The notes beneath the pieces were generated by a model. It saw only the letters and a program-made list of their open reading frames with translations, was not told the origin of the DNA and did not search any database. From Paenibacillus sp. USDA918EY (lineage in GTDB: Bacteria; Bacillota; Bacilli; Paenibacillales; Paenibacillaceae), in contig NZ_WTWY01000005.1 in assembly GCF_009870825.1 (NCBI RefSeq), positions 124,001 through 188,000 of the forward strand: DNA of 64,000 bases. The letters run 5' to 3'. Shown here piece after piece: positions 26,681 to 35,924 of this stretch; positions within the stretch are counted from its first letter, which is position 1; every line of letters begins with the position of its first letter. The position numbers and the translations under genes are program-made.

Positions 26681-26835
26681 TTTTCGTTAGCTCCTTATCT
26701 ATGATATATTAAAAGAAACATGTGTTGCTTTAATGAAAACTATACAGCCAAAGGCTTAATGCAACAATCAACAACCCTGTGCGAATGTTGCTATAGCCAC
26801 AAGAATAATAAATTGTTGGGTTAGAGGTGAAGGAA

Positions 26836-27414
26836 ATGGCCACAAAAGCAAGGAATATACGAATGACGCAAACGAAACAATCATTGATTAATGCTTTTTT
26901 CAATTTGGCTTCTAAAAAGGATTTTGAAAAAATTACAATAGCGGATATAACAAGGGGAGCACAGGTTAATCGGGCTACATTCTATGCACACTTTAATGAT
27001 AAATACGATTTAATCGATTTTATTATGGGGGATTTCGCCTCAGCCTCTATCGAAAAGCATACTTCAGGTGTTGTGAAATTCGATCTGGATAGCATACATC
27101 AACTCATTTTAGCGGTATCTGATTTCTATCAACAACCGAACATTGAATGTCGCAGCAGCTATGGTGGCTTTGTCTTACCTCAAATGCAAGAAAAAATACT
27201 AAATGAATTGAAGGCTTTTTTGTCGAAAAGTTTGGAACAAATGTATACCGATGACGAAAAGAACATGTTTGTGCCTATTTTTGCACAAATCATTCATGAA
27301 GGTGCCTTGCAATTGGCCACAGGTAGCGTCAACGCGAACAAAGATGAAGTCGCCAAGAAGATTGCTTTATTTGTAGTAGCTGGATCTCGGTCTTTCGAAG
27401 GAGTATTACGCTAA
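26836..27414 (+). CDS. TetR/AcrR-family regulator
   Basis: A 192-residue repressor-type protein. The start is ATG 26836 (GAGGTGAAGG upstream; GTG 26827 is less likely). The HTH is clear: SLINAFFNLASKKDFEKITIADITRGAQVNRATFYAHFNDKYDLIDFI. The C-terminal ligand domain is of the TetR_C_8 group. It faces the SDR gene across a 155-base spacer, the standard repressor-target layout. Confidence 0.93.
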   Translation: MATKARNIRMTQTKQSLINAFFNLASKKDFEKITIADITRGAQVNRATFYAHFNDKYDLIDFIMGDFASASIEKHTSGVVKFDLDSIHQLILAVSDFYQQPNIECRSSYGGFVLPQMQEKILNELKAFLSKSLEQMYTDDEKNMFVPIFAQIIHEGALQLATGSVNANKDEVAKKIALFVVAGSRSFEGVLR

Positions 27415-27480
27415 CTGCTACGGTACGGTGAATATGGAGACTGATGGGCAGGGAAAGCCGTCTGTAGTGAACATAATGCA

Positions 27481-27654
27481 ATGCCGTACGGAGCGGGAGA
27501 GATTGACTTGAATAAACATTATCATCCGTATGTTACGGAAACGGAACGATTTCAAATTGCGCGGGAGCCCCGACATCCGTTTCATGGCAGCGAGTGGGAC
27601 ATGCGGTTGCGACATCGGTTTTTCGAAGATAAGGAGAGGACGATCGGAACATGA
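27481..27654 (+). pseudogene. Unrecognised fragment overlapping the PhzF remnant
   Basis: A 57-codon frame (MPYGAGEIDLNKHYHPYVTE, then HPFHGSEWDMRLRHRFFEDK) whose stop overlaps the ATG of the next frame. Coding-like and probably the 3' end of a gene, but the family is not recognised and no ribosome site precedes it. Confidence 0.3.
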
Positions 27655-27912
27655 ATGTGGAAGTGTATACGTTAAATGCGTTTGCGAAAGGGGATCGTGG
27701 CGGTAATCCAGCAGGCGTTGTCTTGGAGGATGGCCTTTCGCTGGATGCTGCCGAAATGCAGCTCGTAGCGAAGGAATTGGGCTTTTCGGGTATTCGATGG
27801 ATTATCCTTCTGAAATCAAGGTAGGATTGCGCCTGAGCGAGAGCGGTAAAATCAACCAGGTTCGGGTTGGCGGTGCAGTGGTTGGCATTGAACAAACACA
27901 CTTGTCGAATCG
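27651..27912 (+). pseudogene. PhzF-family epimerase/isomerase, internally deleted
   Basis: Starts correctly (AAGGAGAGG, ATG 27651) with MNVEVYTLNAFAKGDRGGNP...AAEMQLVAKELGFS, the PhzF N-terminus. After a frameshift it jumps to YPSEIKVGLRLSESGKINQV and RVGGAVVGIE, resembling the PhzF C-terminal strands. The central 200 residues are gone, so it is inactive. Confidence 0.75.
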
Positions 27913-27984
27913 AACCGGTTGGAGCTACTCCCCGGCAAACAATACAGCTATGACAAAGAATCCGAATTTAAATCAAAACCGGAG

Positions 27985-28077
27985 AAATGTGACCCCATTA
28001 CGAGCCTGATTCTTAGGGCTTTTTTTATTTATGTGGTTTGATTTGTGTCATAAAAAATGAAGAAATGTGACCCCATT
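27985..28077 (+). repeat. Direct repeats of an IS-like end
   Basis: AAATGTGACCCCATT occurs at 27985-27999 and 28063-28077, separated by a small hairpin with a T run (about 28006-28028). Nearby TTTGACACAAAATTGGGG is also transposon-end-like. Multiple short end repeats are typical of IS21-type elements, and an IstB remnant exists at 34.7 kb. Confidence 0.5.
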
Positions 28078-28261
28078 GCGGGAATTTGACACAAAATTGG
28101 GGGTATTGTGTAGGACCTTTGCGATTAGGTGTTCCGACGGAGAACGTTATCAACCTGAGCCACGTCATTCACAAATTATGATAATATATGAACCAGCATG
28201 GAAGAGAATGTCGTTGGTTCTGACTCTGCTTTTTTTAATGCGATGTAGAGAGGGATGCTAC

Positions 28262-28939
28262 TTGAAAAGAAGCGTATTATATATTGAAGATAATGAGAAA
28301 ATAGGCAGCCTGCTAAAAGAAGAATTGGAAAAGCGAGGATTTTCGGTTCAGTGGCTGCTTTCTGGCGAAGGAGCCGAAAAAGAAGTACATCAGCATGAAG
28401 TTGTTATTTTGGATATCATGTTACCCGGCTTAGACGGATTTACGGTGGGAAAACGGTTAAAAAAAGCAGCTCCTGCTGTCCCTATTTTGCTGTTGTCTGC
28501 TCGAACATCGATCGATGATAAGGTAGATGGTTTACAATTTGCTGATGATTATGTAACGAAACCATTCCATACGGATGAATTGGTTGCAAGAATAGAAGTA
28601 TTAATCCGCCGAAGTGGTGGAACCCATTCCGAACGCATTTCATTAGGAAATGAGATTGAAGTAGATCCGGAAGGCCAAATGGTATTTGACAAACGCACGG
28701 GAGAAGAAATTATTTTGACAGGGAAACAACATCAAATCTTAATGTACTTTTTACGGCACCCGAATCAAGTTTTACCAAAAGAACAAATTTATGAAGCTAT
28801 TTGGGGAGAGGCTTATATAACGGGCGATAAAACATTAATGGTGCATATCCATCGACTGCGTCAAAAGCTGGAACGTTATCCGGATTCCCCGGAAATTATT
28901 GAAACGTTGAAGGGAATAGGCTATCGGGTGAAACTATGA
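28262..28939 (+). CDS. OmpR/PhoB-type response regulator
   Basis: A 225-residue regulator. The chosen start is TTG 28262 (LKRSVLYIEDN) because the receiver begins there and GAGGGATG precedes it; the open frame starts far upstream at 28067. Receiver residues: acidic pair E9/D10, phospho-acceptor D51 (ILDIMLPG), K100 (YVTKPF). One or two residues usual before ADDYVTKPF (GA) are missing. The C-terminal winged helix (TGKQHQILMYFLRHPNQVLPKEQIYEAIWG...IHRLRQKL) is complete. The stop overlaps the kinase start (ATGA), so the pair is cotranslated. Confidence 0.95.
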   Translation: MKRSVLYIEDNEKIGSLLKEELEKRGFSVQWLLSGEGAEKEVHQHEVVILDIMLPGLDGFTVGKRLKKAAPAVPILLLSARTSIDDKVDGLQFADDYVTKPFHTDELVARIEVLIRRSGGTHSERISLGNEIEVDPEGQMVFDKRTGEEIILTGKQHQILMYFLRHPNQVLPKEQIYEAIWGEAYITGDKTLMVHIHRLRQKLERYPDSPEIIETLKGIGYRVKL

Positions 28940-29946
28940 AACAGACAAGATCGTTATTTCGTCGTTTTCTAAAAGTACATTTTCTATTTATCTTTTTTCC
29001 TCCCATTATGCTTATTTTCTTCAGCGCTTTTTTTGGATTTTCTGGTATTCATGAAAAAGATCTAAATACGTTAAATCTGTTTTACGTTTCCGTGCTATTG
29101 TTTGGTTTTATTATGGTCGCGTTTGTCATATTATCTTGGCTGTTCTTCTTGAAACTTCGCAAACGTCTCACCCGCTTACAGGATGTCATGTCATCTTCAG
29201 CTAAAAACAACTCATTTCCTAAACCCGTATCAGTTCAAGCGGATCGTATGGATGAAATAGACCAGTTGGGAAGTTCTTTTAATTGGATGATTCAGCAGCT
29301 TGAAGACAGCCGCAAGCGAGAATACGAAGAGGAATTGTTACGACATCGGCTCATTGCGAATTTATCCCACGACTTACGAACGCCGCTTACCATTTTGAGA
29401 GGACATGTCACCAGATTAAATCACGAATCCTTAAGTCTAGAAGGACAAAACTCGTTAACGGAGATCAACCATACGATTACACGAGTCGGAGATCTCATGG
29501 ATGATTTACTTTCCTATACATTGCTTACATCAGGGAAACATCCTTATCATCCCGCTTCAACAGATATTGTACGTTTAGTCAGAGCATCTGTTGCTGCGTG
29601 GTATCCTGCATTTGAAGAGAAAGAAATTCTGCTCGATGTTGTTTTAACGGGAGACGAAACTTTTTATTGGGATGCAGACCCTAAATGGATGGCAAGGGTT
29701 CTGGATAATTTATTTCAAAATATTCTTCGCCATGCAGCAGAGGGGAAATACGCAAACATCGTGGTTGATGTAGAAAAAGAACGGATCATTGTTGCAGACA
29801 GAGGTCCGGGAATGGATAACTCCTCCTATGAGCATGGAGCGGGAATTGGTTTATCGACTTCAAATTATATGTTGAAAAAAATGAAGCTGAAAGCTGACTT
29901 TACATCAAATGAAAATGGAACAAGAGTAGCTATTGGTAGAGCGTAA
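28936..29946 (+). CDS. Intramembrane-sensing-type sensor histidine kinase
   Basis: A 336-residue kinase partner of the regulator. Two transmembrane helices (about 13-35 and 48-72) are joined by an extracellular loop of only about 12 residues, the layout of intramembrane-sensing kinases that work with peptide-antibiotic ABC transporters. A HAMP-like linker (73-125) leads to the HisKA domain with H145 (ANLSHDLRTP). The ATP-binding domain follows with NLFQNILRHA (N box), DRGPGMD (G1) and GAGIGLS (G2). All catalytic motifs are intact. Confidence 0.93.
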   Translation: MKQTRSLFRRFLKVHFLFIFFPPIMLIFFSAFFGFSGIHEKDLNTLNLFYVSVLLFGFIMVAFVILSWLFFLKLRKRLTRLQDVMSSSAKNNSFPKPVSVQADRMDEIDQLGSSFNWMIQQLEDSRKREYEEELLRHRLIANLSHDLRTPLTILRGHVTRLNHESLSLEGQNSLTEINHTITRVGDLMDDLLSYTLLTSGKHPYHPASTDIVRLVRASVAAWYPAFEEKEILLDVVLTGDETFYWDADPKWMARVLDNLFQNILRHAAEGKYANIVVDVEKERIIVADRGPGMDNSSYEHGAGIGLSTSNYMLKKMKLKADFTSNENGTRVAIGRA

Positions 29947-29952
29947 CCTAAA

Positions 29953-30008
29953 GTTAACCCAGAAGTAAACAGCATGATAACCGAGATGTAACTTTGCCTC
30001 TTTATAAT
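29953..30008 (+). promoter_or_regulatory. Phased response-regulator repeats and promoter for the ABC exporter
   Basis: Four hexamers GTTAAC (29953), GTAAAC (29965), GATAAC (29976) and GTAACT (29988) are spaced 11-12 bp, on one face of the helix. They lie immediately before a perfect -10 TATAAT (30003-30008) and cover the -35 position, where no consensus -35 exists. This is the pattern of an activator-dependent OmpR-type promoter. Confidence 0.65.
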
Positions 30009-30038
30009 TGGAACCATAACAGAAAGGAAGTGTTATGG

Positions 30039-30752
30039 TTGCTTGAAATGAATAACTTAGTCAAACATCGCGGAACTGGGGAAATCTTATCAGGTATCAG
30101 CTTTAAAGCAAGGCCAGGCAGAGTAACTGGTTTTTTAGGTCCAAACGGGGCAGGTAAAAGTTCTACGCTTCGCATCCTGCTTGGATTAGATCATGCCACC
30201 TCAGGAAGTGCGCTAATTCATGGCAAGCCATTCGCAGCAATACATAATCCTTTAGCAACAATAGGCGCTGCATTGGATGGATCCGGGGCCCATCGTATGC
30301 GAACAGGACGGGCACATTTACGTTGGATTGCCCGTGCCGCAGGATTGCCTAGCTCACGTGTCGAGGAAGTTCTGGAAATCGTAGGTCTTACTAAAGCAGC
30401 TGACAAAAGAGTCGGGAAGTATTCGCTTGGTATGGGGAGAAGACTTGGAATGGCGGCTGCGCTATTGGGTGATCCTCAAATATTGGTTTTAGATGAACCC
30501 GTAAACGGGCTCGACCCGGAAGGTATTCGCTTCATTCGGACATTTTTACGTGAACGGGCTGCGTCTGGTAACACGGTGCTGCTATCCAGTCATCACATAG
30601 GCGAGCTTGCAGAGACGGTTGATGATGTGGTCATCATTAATCATGGAAAAATCGTTGCAGATGGAACATTGGATGAAGTCATAGGCAACCATTCCACGTT
30701 GGAGGAAGCTTTTTTTGCCCTGACATCTGACAAAACAGGTGACGCAGTATGA
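30039..30752 (+). CDS. ABC transporter ATPase (BcrA/LanF-like)
   Basis: A 237-residue ATPase. The best start is TTG 30039, eight bases after AAGGAAG (ATG 30048 is possible; the frame opens at 29994). Walker A GPNGAGKS, the signature as YSLGMGRR, Walker B ILVLDEP, and the H-loop SSHH are all present. The profile fits exporters for bacitracin/lantibiotic-type immunity. Overlaps the first permease by four bases. Confidence 0.93.
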   Translation: MLEMNNLVKHRGTGEILSGISFKARPGRVTGFLGPNGAGKSSTLRILLGLDHATSGSALIHGKPFAAIHNPLATIGAALDGSGAHRMRTGRAHLRWIARAAGLPSSRVEEVLEIVGLTKAADKRVGKYSLGMGRRLGMAAALLGDPQILVLDEPVNGLDPEGIRFIRTFLRERAASGNTVLLSSHHIGELAETVDDVVIINHGKIVADGTLDEVIGNHSTLEEAFFALTSDKTGDAV

Positions 30753-31498
30753 GGGCATTCAACGCGGAACTATCCAAATTGTTCTCCCTGCCGGGCATTT
30801 GGCTTGCCTTTGTTATTGGAGCCGTTGCCCCAGCGGTCATTGCCGCCTTGGACAGTATAGCGCAAAAAGAAGAGATTATAGCTGGAGTTAGCACACGGCT
30901 ATCGGAAGTCGGCTACATTGGGTTAGGTCTTGGTGTGCAAGGGGTCATTATTCTTGGTGTTCTTGCCGTCAGCAGTGAGTATTTGACAGAGAGCAGTGAA
31001 TCTGGTGGGGGACAACAGATTACAACAAGTTTAACGGTTGTTTCATCCCGGCTTCATTTTTTGCTGGCAAAAGCAGGCGCTGTGACAGTGATCAGCATAC
31101 TGCTTTGTATTGTTGCTATTATGACCACTTTGTCAGCCACGCAGCTTGTTCTTGGTGGATACACCCCTGCATTTGAATGGTCTAGACTGATCGGTGCAGT
31201 TTTTTACTGGACATTTACTGCTCTTCTAGCATTAGGGATGACTGTTCTAACAAAGAGCGGCATGATCCCGCTTGCTGTGCTTATTATAAATACATCCCTT
31301 GTTTCATTTAGTTTCCTGCTTTCTAAGGTTACAAAGTTGGCGTTATACTTACCGGATCGGGCTGGACTTGAAATGTTCATGTTTACGAGCGACAGATTTC
31401 TCACCCCGTTCACAGGCGGTTTAGTCATGTTTGCTTGGGCAGTCGTTCTTTTCATCGTTGCAGCTATTGTATTCCATAGGAGGGACGTTGCAGCATGA
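30749..31498 (+). CDS. ABC-2-type permease 1
   Basis: A 249-residue membrane protein with about six hydrophobic segments, beginning MRAFNAELSKLFSLPGIWL, typical of ABC-2/LanE-G permeases. ATGA overlaps on both sides place it between the ATPase and permease 2, so the three form one export complex. Related to permease 2 in order of segments. Confidence 0.88.
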   Translation: MRAFNAELSKLFSLPGIWLAFVIGAVAPAVIAALDSIAQKEEIIAGVSTRLSEVGYIGLGLGVQGVIILGVLAVSSEYLTESSESGGGQQITTSLTVVSSRLHFLLAKAGAVTVISILLCIVAIMTTLSATQLVLGGYTPAFEWSRLIGAVFYWTFTALLALGMTVLTKSGMIPLAVLIINTSLVSFSFLLSKVTKLALYLPDRAGLEMFMFTSDRFLTPFTGGLVMFAWAVVLFIVAAIVFHRRDVAA

Positions 31499-32253
31499 GT
31501 GTCCCTTCTAGTAAAAAGATAACATTAATCCTTGGTGCTGAACTGGACAAATTAGTAACATTACCATGGACATGGCTCACACTTATGGGCACATTCATTC
31601 TTAATTTGGTTTTAGCCGCAGCTTTTACTTCGGTTGGCCTGCAAGGGGAAGCGGGGACGCAAAGTGTGCTGGATACAGGTCTCGCTTCTATGGGATATCT
31701 ACAAGCAGGATTCGTTATTCTCGGGATCTTAGCTACTTGTTCGGAGTATGCCGGTGGACAGATTCGAACGACGTTAACTACGATGCCTTGGCGCGGGTAT
31801 CAATTATCCATAAAGCATTTTGCATTGGCGGCAATAACCATTCCGGCGGCTTTTATTATTGCTGCATCCGGCGTGTTATATACTTTTCTTAGGATGAGAG
31901 ACACGGCGGTAGGGTTTGAAATAGACACCATGATAAAAGCATTGGTAGGCGCGACCGGCTTTCTAACATTCACCGCACTTCTCAGTGCAGCTGTGGGAGC
32001 TTTAATAAGACGAACCACTCCAGCTTTAGTGGTCCTGCTTGGTTATTATTACGTTGTCAGTCCATTTTCGGAAGATTTTCTGCCTGCGTTTAAAAAGTAT
32101 TTTCCGGATACGGCAGGATCTTATATGTATTTGCGGCCTTCTCCTAATGAAATAAATGTCCTTACCCCAATGCAAGGGGCAGGGATATTAATGTTATGGA
32201 CACTGATCATAATTACTGCAGCTATTGTATTTTACCGTAAACGGGATGCCTAA
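31495..32253 (+). CDS. ABC-2-type permease 2
   Basis: A 252-residue membrane protein with six hydrophobic segments. N-terminal AELDKLVTLPWTWLTLMG mirrors permease 1, and GYLQAGFVILGILATCSEYAGGQIRTTL is typical of the family. With the ATPase and the upstream two-component system it forms a likely self-regulated detoxification module for a membrane-active peptide. Last gene of the operon; no clear terminator directly after it. Confidence 0.88.
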   Translation: MSVPSSKKITLILGAELDKLVTLPWTWLTLMGTFILNLVLAAAFTSVGLQGEAGTQSVLDTGLASMGYLQAGFVILGILATCSEYAGGQIRTTLTTMPWRGYQLSIKHFALAAITIPAAFIIAASGVLYTFLRMRDTAVGFEIDTMIKALVGATGFLTFTALLSAAVGALIRRTTPALVVLLGYYYVVSPFSEDFLPAFKKYFPDTAGSYMYLRPSPNEINVLTPMQGAGILMLWTLIIITAAIVFYRKRDA

Positions 32254-32413
32254 GTGTTTCTGGACTTTCGGTCGTTAAGGGTATCCTTTCAAGATATTAA
32301 ATCAGGCAAAAAGTAGGTGGATTCAGGACAATCGATCTTTATAATGGAAAGATAAGATAGTCACTAAGCAGCCGGACAAGGTGAGACTTTAGATTGAATA
32401 AGGAGTGGTACGA

Positions 32414-33493
32414 TTGATCGTCCTGAAAGATATCGGGAGGTTCCAGGAGCTGCCGGAAATCGCGATGCATATTTACAGGGGAAACATTCCGGCTTTAGAT
32501 GCTGCAATCGCAGCAGGCTGGGATATTGAGGAGGGGATCCTACTTAGTAAGCATATTACACTTAGTCCGTTAGATCTGGCGCTCGTATCGCAGCAAACGG
32601 AGGTTATAAAGCTGCTGGTAGAACACGGCGTCAACCTGAATGTCCATCATAATCCGGCTTTTTTGAGAGCCGTTCGCTATTGCGGGGAGGACATCGTCCG
32701 TTTCATGGCAGCGCAAGGAGCCGAGATGGACAAGCTCAATCAAACGGGGTCGGGCGCATATTCAGAAGCCTATTATGGCAACAAAAAAAACATTCCGCTT
32801 ATTCATGAGCTGGGATTGGATATCAAGCTGCACGGCGGTGCCGTCATGCGTCAAGCCGTCTCGGACCATGACCTGAAAACACTCAAGTATTTGCTGGATC
32901 AAGGGGTGGACATCAATTATAATCAACCGGATATGGTTTATCCTTATCATGCGACTCCGTTAACCGTGGCTGCTCGGATGGGGAATATGGCCATGGTCAA
33001 ATTTTTGATTGAACACGGCGCGGATGTTACTCTAGCGGAAAAAGACGGCGATCGGCCGTATACGATTGCGGTCAGCAATAAGGATACGGTCATGGCGGAT
33101 TATTTGAAATCGCTGGAACCGGCTGAATTTCATCATGCGGAGAACAAGAAATACGAGCTTAAAAAATATAAATTACCCGATGAACTGGTCAGCTATCTTA
33201 CAGGAGATCAGCTGCGCCTTGAGCTGGCGCCAAATGAATATGAAATCGGGTATATCGATTTTTTTGCATTGACCGATACGATTGAGATGAAAGTCGGCAG
33301 GCAAAAGCTGCTGCGTCTTTCCGCCGACATCGACAATTACTCTGACCTGCAGTTGGTTTGGAACCCGAAGAATAAAGGCCGGATAGGCTGTTATGACGTG
33401 GAACACCAGACCTATGCTGATTTATGCAGTTTTTCAGAGTTTCTCGCGCAGCCTGAATTGCACCTCATGAAGTTTCTTGAGGGAGAGTTGTAA
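32414..33493 (+). CDS. Ankyrin-repeat protein with C-terminal globular domain
   Basis: A 359-residue cytosolic protein. TTG 32414 is preferred (AAGGAG nine bases upstream; GTG 32405 is too close). About four to five ankyrin repeats cover residues 20-240 (SPLDLALVSQQTEVIKLLVE, TPLTVAARMGNMAMVKFLIE). The C-terminal 110 residues (YKLPDELVSYLTG...VWNPKNKGRIGCYDVEH) resemble the SMI1/KNR4-type immunity fold, though I am unsure. A role in toxin neutralisation is conceivable but not shown. Confidence 0.8.
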   Translation: MIVLKDIGRFQELPEIAMHIYRGNIPALDAAIAAGWDIEEGILLSKHITLSPLDLALVSQQTEVIKLLVEHGVNLNVHHNPAFLRAVRYCGEDIVRFMAAQGAEMDKLNQTGSGAYSEAYYGNKKNIPLIHELGLDIKLHGGAVMRQAVSDHDLKTLKYLLDQGVDINYNQPDMVYPYHATPLTVAARMGNMAMVKFLIEHGADVTLAEKDGDRPYTIAVSNKDTVMADYLKSLEPAEFHHAENKKYELKKYKLPDELVSYLTGDQLRLELAPNEYEIGYIDFFALTDTIEMKVGRQKLLRLSADIDNYSDLQLVWNPKNKGRIGCYDVEHQTYADLCSFSEFLAQPELHLMKFLEGEL

Positions 33494-33494
33494 A

Positions 33495-33671
33495 ATGACA
33501 ATGGAAAATCAGATGAATATTTTAGGCCGGAGAACAGAGTGCATTCCTTATTATGCTGAACCGTCCTTATCGGACGAACATCGGGCAGGCTGGATCGGCG
33601 GGAATGCACCCGAATTTTTTGACGATCAAACAAACCTCATCCACGCGGGTGACTGGCACGAAAAAGATTAA
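33495..33671 (+). pseudogene. Gene start truncated by repeat copy 3
   Basis: A 58-codon frame (MTMENQMNILGRRTECIPYY, then LSDEHRAGWIGGNAPEFFDD) two bases after the ankyrin stop, so it was probably cotranscribed. The sequence looks like the N-terminus of a larger globular protein (possibly DUF1963/YwqG-like) but stops immediately before the interspersed repeat. Likely truncated by that insertion. Confidence 0.5.
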
Positions 33672-33676
33672 AACCA

Positions 33677-33800
33677 TGTAAGACGACAAGAACATACACG
33701 CTTTATAGCTGCGTAACTGCGGCTTTTTTTGTTTAAACGATATATGTTCTTGTCAAAACCCGACGACAAGAACATATATCGTTTGCCGAAAAAGACAAAA
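33677..33800. repeat. Interspersed repeat, copy 3 (most complete)
   Basis: In order: ACGACAAGAACATACACGC; hairpin AGCTGCGTAACTGCGGCT plus seven T; GTTTAAACGATATATG; a perfect 19-bp inverted repeat AACGATATATGTTCTTGTC / GACAAGAACATATATCGTT around AAAACCCGAC; and GCCGAAAAAGACAA. About 125 bp with no coding capacity. Confidence 0.85.
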
Positions 33801-34000
33801 ACTAATATGGTTTGTCGGTGGTTGATAAGGGTTCTAACTGCTGATGGACACAGAACTTGCTTGCCTGAATGTTATTTGGCCAGCATATAAGACAATGGGT
33901 GATTTCGGGAAGGTGATGGTGGAGTGTTTTATGCATCTCATGTACAGTGGCTGAGCAGGGACGAAAGAAGAACCGAGAGCGATAAGCTGATGTAAATGAC

Positions 34001-34564
34001 CTAATTGGATACCAGAAAGAAGACATCTGTCTCCATATTGAGGATAGATGTCTTCTTTCTAGCTTCAACAGGATTGGAGAGACATTCCAGAAGCCTCGAT
34101 AAAGCTTTGATCATACCCAAACGGGCGCTAATGACATAAGCTGCGCGTCTTTCCCCAATGGCAGGCAGTCCCTGGGGATACACTTTCAGTGCTAACTCAG
34201 CAATCCTTTGTGGGTCAAGGTTCAGCTTTACACTCAGAAAAGGTTCAAAAGGGCTAGCTTGTGTGGTCTTCGCAGCGATCGGTAGAGCCACAGGGAACAT
34301 AAGCATATGTGACCGGCCAAACTGATAGATCTCCTGCCCCACGGTGGCAACCTTTACACCTTGTGCAACGAATAACAGAGAGGGTGAATTGAAGGTTCTT
34401 ACGTAGTCGATATTTACTTTTGAATAACGGCTGACGTTCAAACCGGGAATGCACTGGCTAAAGGTGCCGTCAAATGGAGTATAGGTGTGGATCAGACGGG
34501 CCAAACGAGTCGTTTCTGCATCAAGCGATTCATCTGAAAGCGAATTTTCATCTGGTTTTTTCAT
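34001..34564 (-). pseudogene. AraC-family regulator lacking its DNA-binding domain
   Basis: A 187-codon frame from ATG 34564. Residues 15-165 match the AraC_N arm (FDGTFSQCIPGLNVSRYSK, LLFVAQGVKVATVGQEIYQF, LPIAAKTTQASPFEPFLSV). The two C-terminal HTH motifs are absent; the frame instead runs into a 15-bp hairpin (AGAAAGAAGACATCT repeat) and stops. So a deletion fused the sensor half to a terminator. Confidence 0.8.
34019..34060. terminator. Hairpin fused to the AraC remnant
   Basis: AGAAGACATCTGTC...GATAGATGTCTTCT forms a long perfect stem; it reads as a terminator in both directions. Confidence 0.7.
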
Positions 34565-34688
34565 TTCGTTTCGAAATCAACTCCATTTTATTTAGAATCT
34601 ATGACTCATGGTTCTTACCAAATTGGAGTATGTACCGGTTCGCTTTAACGGACGATGAAGTGGGGGCTATCTGCCGATTGGCCGCAAG

Positions 34689-34817
34689 GGAACGCAGCTA
34701 CTCTTTCAGGTGATTGCCTCCAGCGAGCGCCGAAGTCAGATCCTGACATCGAATCTGGGGTTCTCCAAATGGTGCTCGATATTCACCGATGACCAGAGGG
34801 CAAGAGCTACCGCTTAA
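34689..34817 (+). pseudogene. IS21 helper ATPase (IstB) fragment
   Basis: The frame GTQLLFQVIASSERRSQILT continues SNLGFSKWCSIFTDDQ. It matches the Walker-B-to-sensor segment of IstB (LFQVI..RYE+GS.I.T.NL.F..W...F.D). No start, and the frame stops shortly after. Remnant only. Confidence 0.65.
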
Positions 34818-35434
34818 AACATGCACTAATGAGCCAAAAAACAGGGCAGGTATTCATTTGCACAACTTAGCTTTACCTATTGAAAATTTAGCTGGTATGG
34901 TATGTTCCAGGCAAAGAAAATGAATGGGCTGAAATTGAAACTTCGTATTTTACTGGACAACAACTGGACTATTGGTACTTGACGAAAAGTAATCAAAAGT
35001 TCATCGAGCTGGGCGAAACGTTATGGTCGATTCGAAAGAAATGTTTGAAACGTACTTACGTTTGAAACGTATTACAAGTCAATCGAGAACGGTGTTCATA
35101 AGCCGCAACATATTTTTTTAGCGGGCATAACGCACCGCAAAATATGCATAACCAAACTTCAATTCATCGATTGCCAGACAAGCAATTTTTGCACGCCGTT
35201 ATGAGGTAAGGAGCGAATGCCGCAACGACCACAGTGCTGTGCGAGTGGGGATATTATGCAGGTGGGGCAGCGGCCTTTCATACGGTAGAGGGTGCACACT
35301 TTTTTATTACAGAGAATTATGGACCTGTTGTGGGATATTATCAAGCAAACTTTGAGAATAACGGATAAAATTCTAGAAAGGCAAATGCTGAACTGATCCT
35401 CATTTATCTTAATTGGAAAAGAGGTTTTGAATCA
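34818..35434. other. Decayed sequence
   Basis: Several short frames look like former protein but none is intact: GKENEWAEIETSYFTGQQLD near 34910, and GGAAAFHTVEGAHFFITENY near 35255-35360, ending QANFENNG and stop. A local direct repeat TTTGAAACGTA occurs twice near 35043-35075. I see no functional gene. Confidence 0.4.
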
Positions 35435-35659
35435 ATGAACAGCAATGTTATTTGGGGGATATTATTATTAGCGCTGAGTTTGTTTCTTAAGCCCTTATTG
35501 GCGATAGTGGGGCTGAATGAAAGTTTGTTCGGATTGTACTGGCAAGGTGAAACTGTGTTTTCATTGAGTCCATTCTTAGTTCGGATTATTCTGGCAGTAA
35601 TTGGGGTTATCATGCTTATCATCGGCGGTATGCAAGTAGCAAAGCAGAAGAATGAATAG
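35435..35659 (+). CDS. Small two-helix membrane protein
   Basis: A 74-residue protein, ATG with AGAGG upstream. Two transmembrane helices: VIWGILLLALSLFLKPLLAI, and FLVRIILAVIGVIMLIIGGM followed by a charged tail (QVAKQKNE). Function unknown. It is followed by two terminators, which supports real transcription. Confidence 0.65.
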   Translation: MNSNVIWGILLLALSLFLKPLLAIVGLNESLFGLYWQGETVFSLSPFLVRIILAVIGVIMLIIGGMQVAKQKNE

Positions 35660-35741
35660 TTGAAAGGATAGGGAGCACAACAATTGATCTTGCTACAATA
35701 TTGAATTTATAACCAAGGTATTGAAGACCGCAAAAAATTAT

Positions 35742-35767
35742 TACATCCCCAAACGGGGATGTTTTAA
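35742..35767 (+). terminator. Terminator 1 after the small membrane protein
   Basis: ACATCCCC / GGGGATGT, an 8-bp perfect stem with loop AAAC and a T tail. Confidence 0.8.
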
Positions 35768-35777
35768 TGCTCGTAGA

Positions 35778-35808
35778 ACAAAAGGAGCCAGTGAGGCTCC
35801 TTTTGTTT
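35778..35808. terminator. Terminator 2
   Basis: ACAAAAGGAGCC / GGCTCCTTTTGT, a 12-bp perfect stem with loop AGTGA; T-rich on both sides. Confidence 0.9.
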
Positions 35809-35924
35809 GTAATCATCACGATTTACGAAATGTGACACATCTCGTAAAATCGATTAATTTAATTTTTACTAAGAAACAGAAGCCGTAAGGCGACTAGTGG
35901 CAGCTGAAAGCTCAGCAGGAGGAA

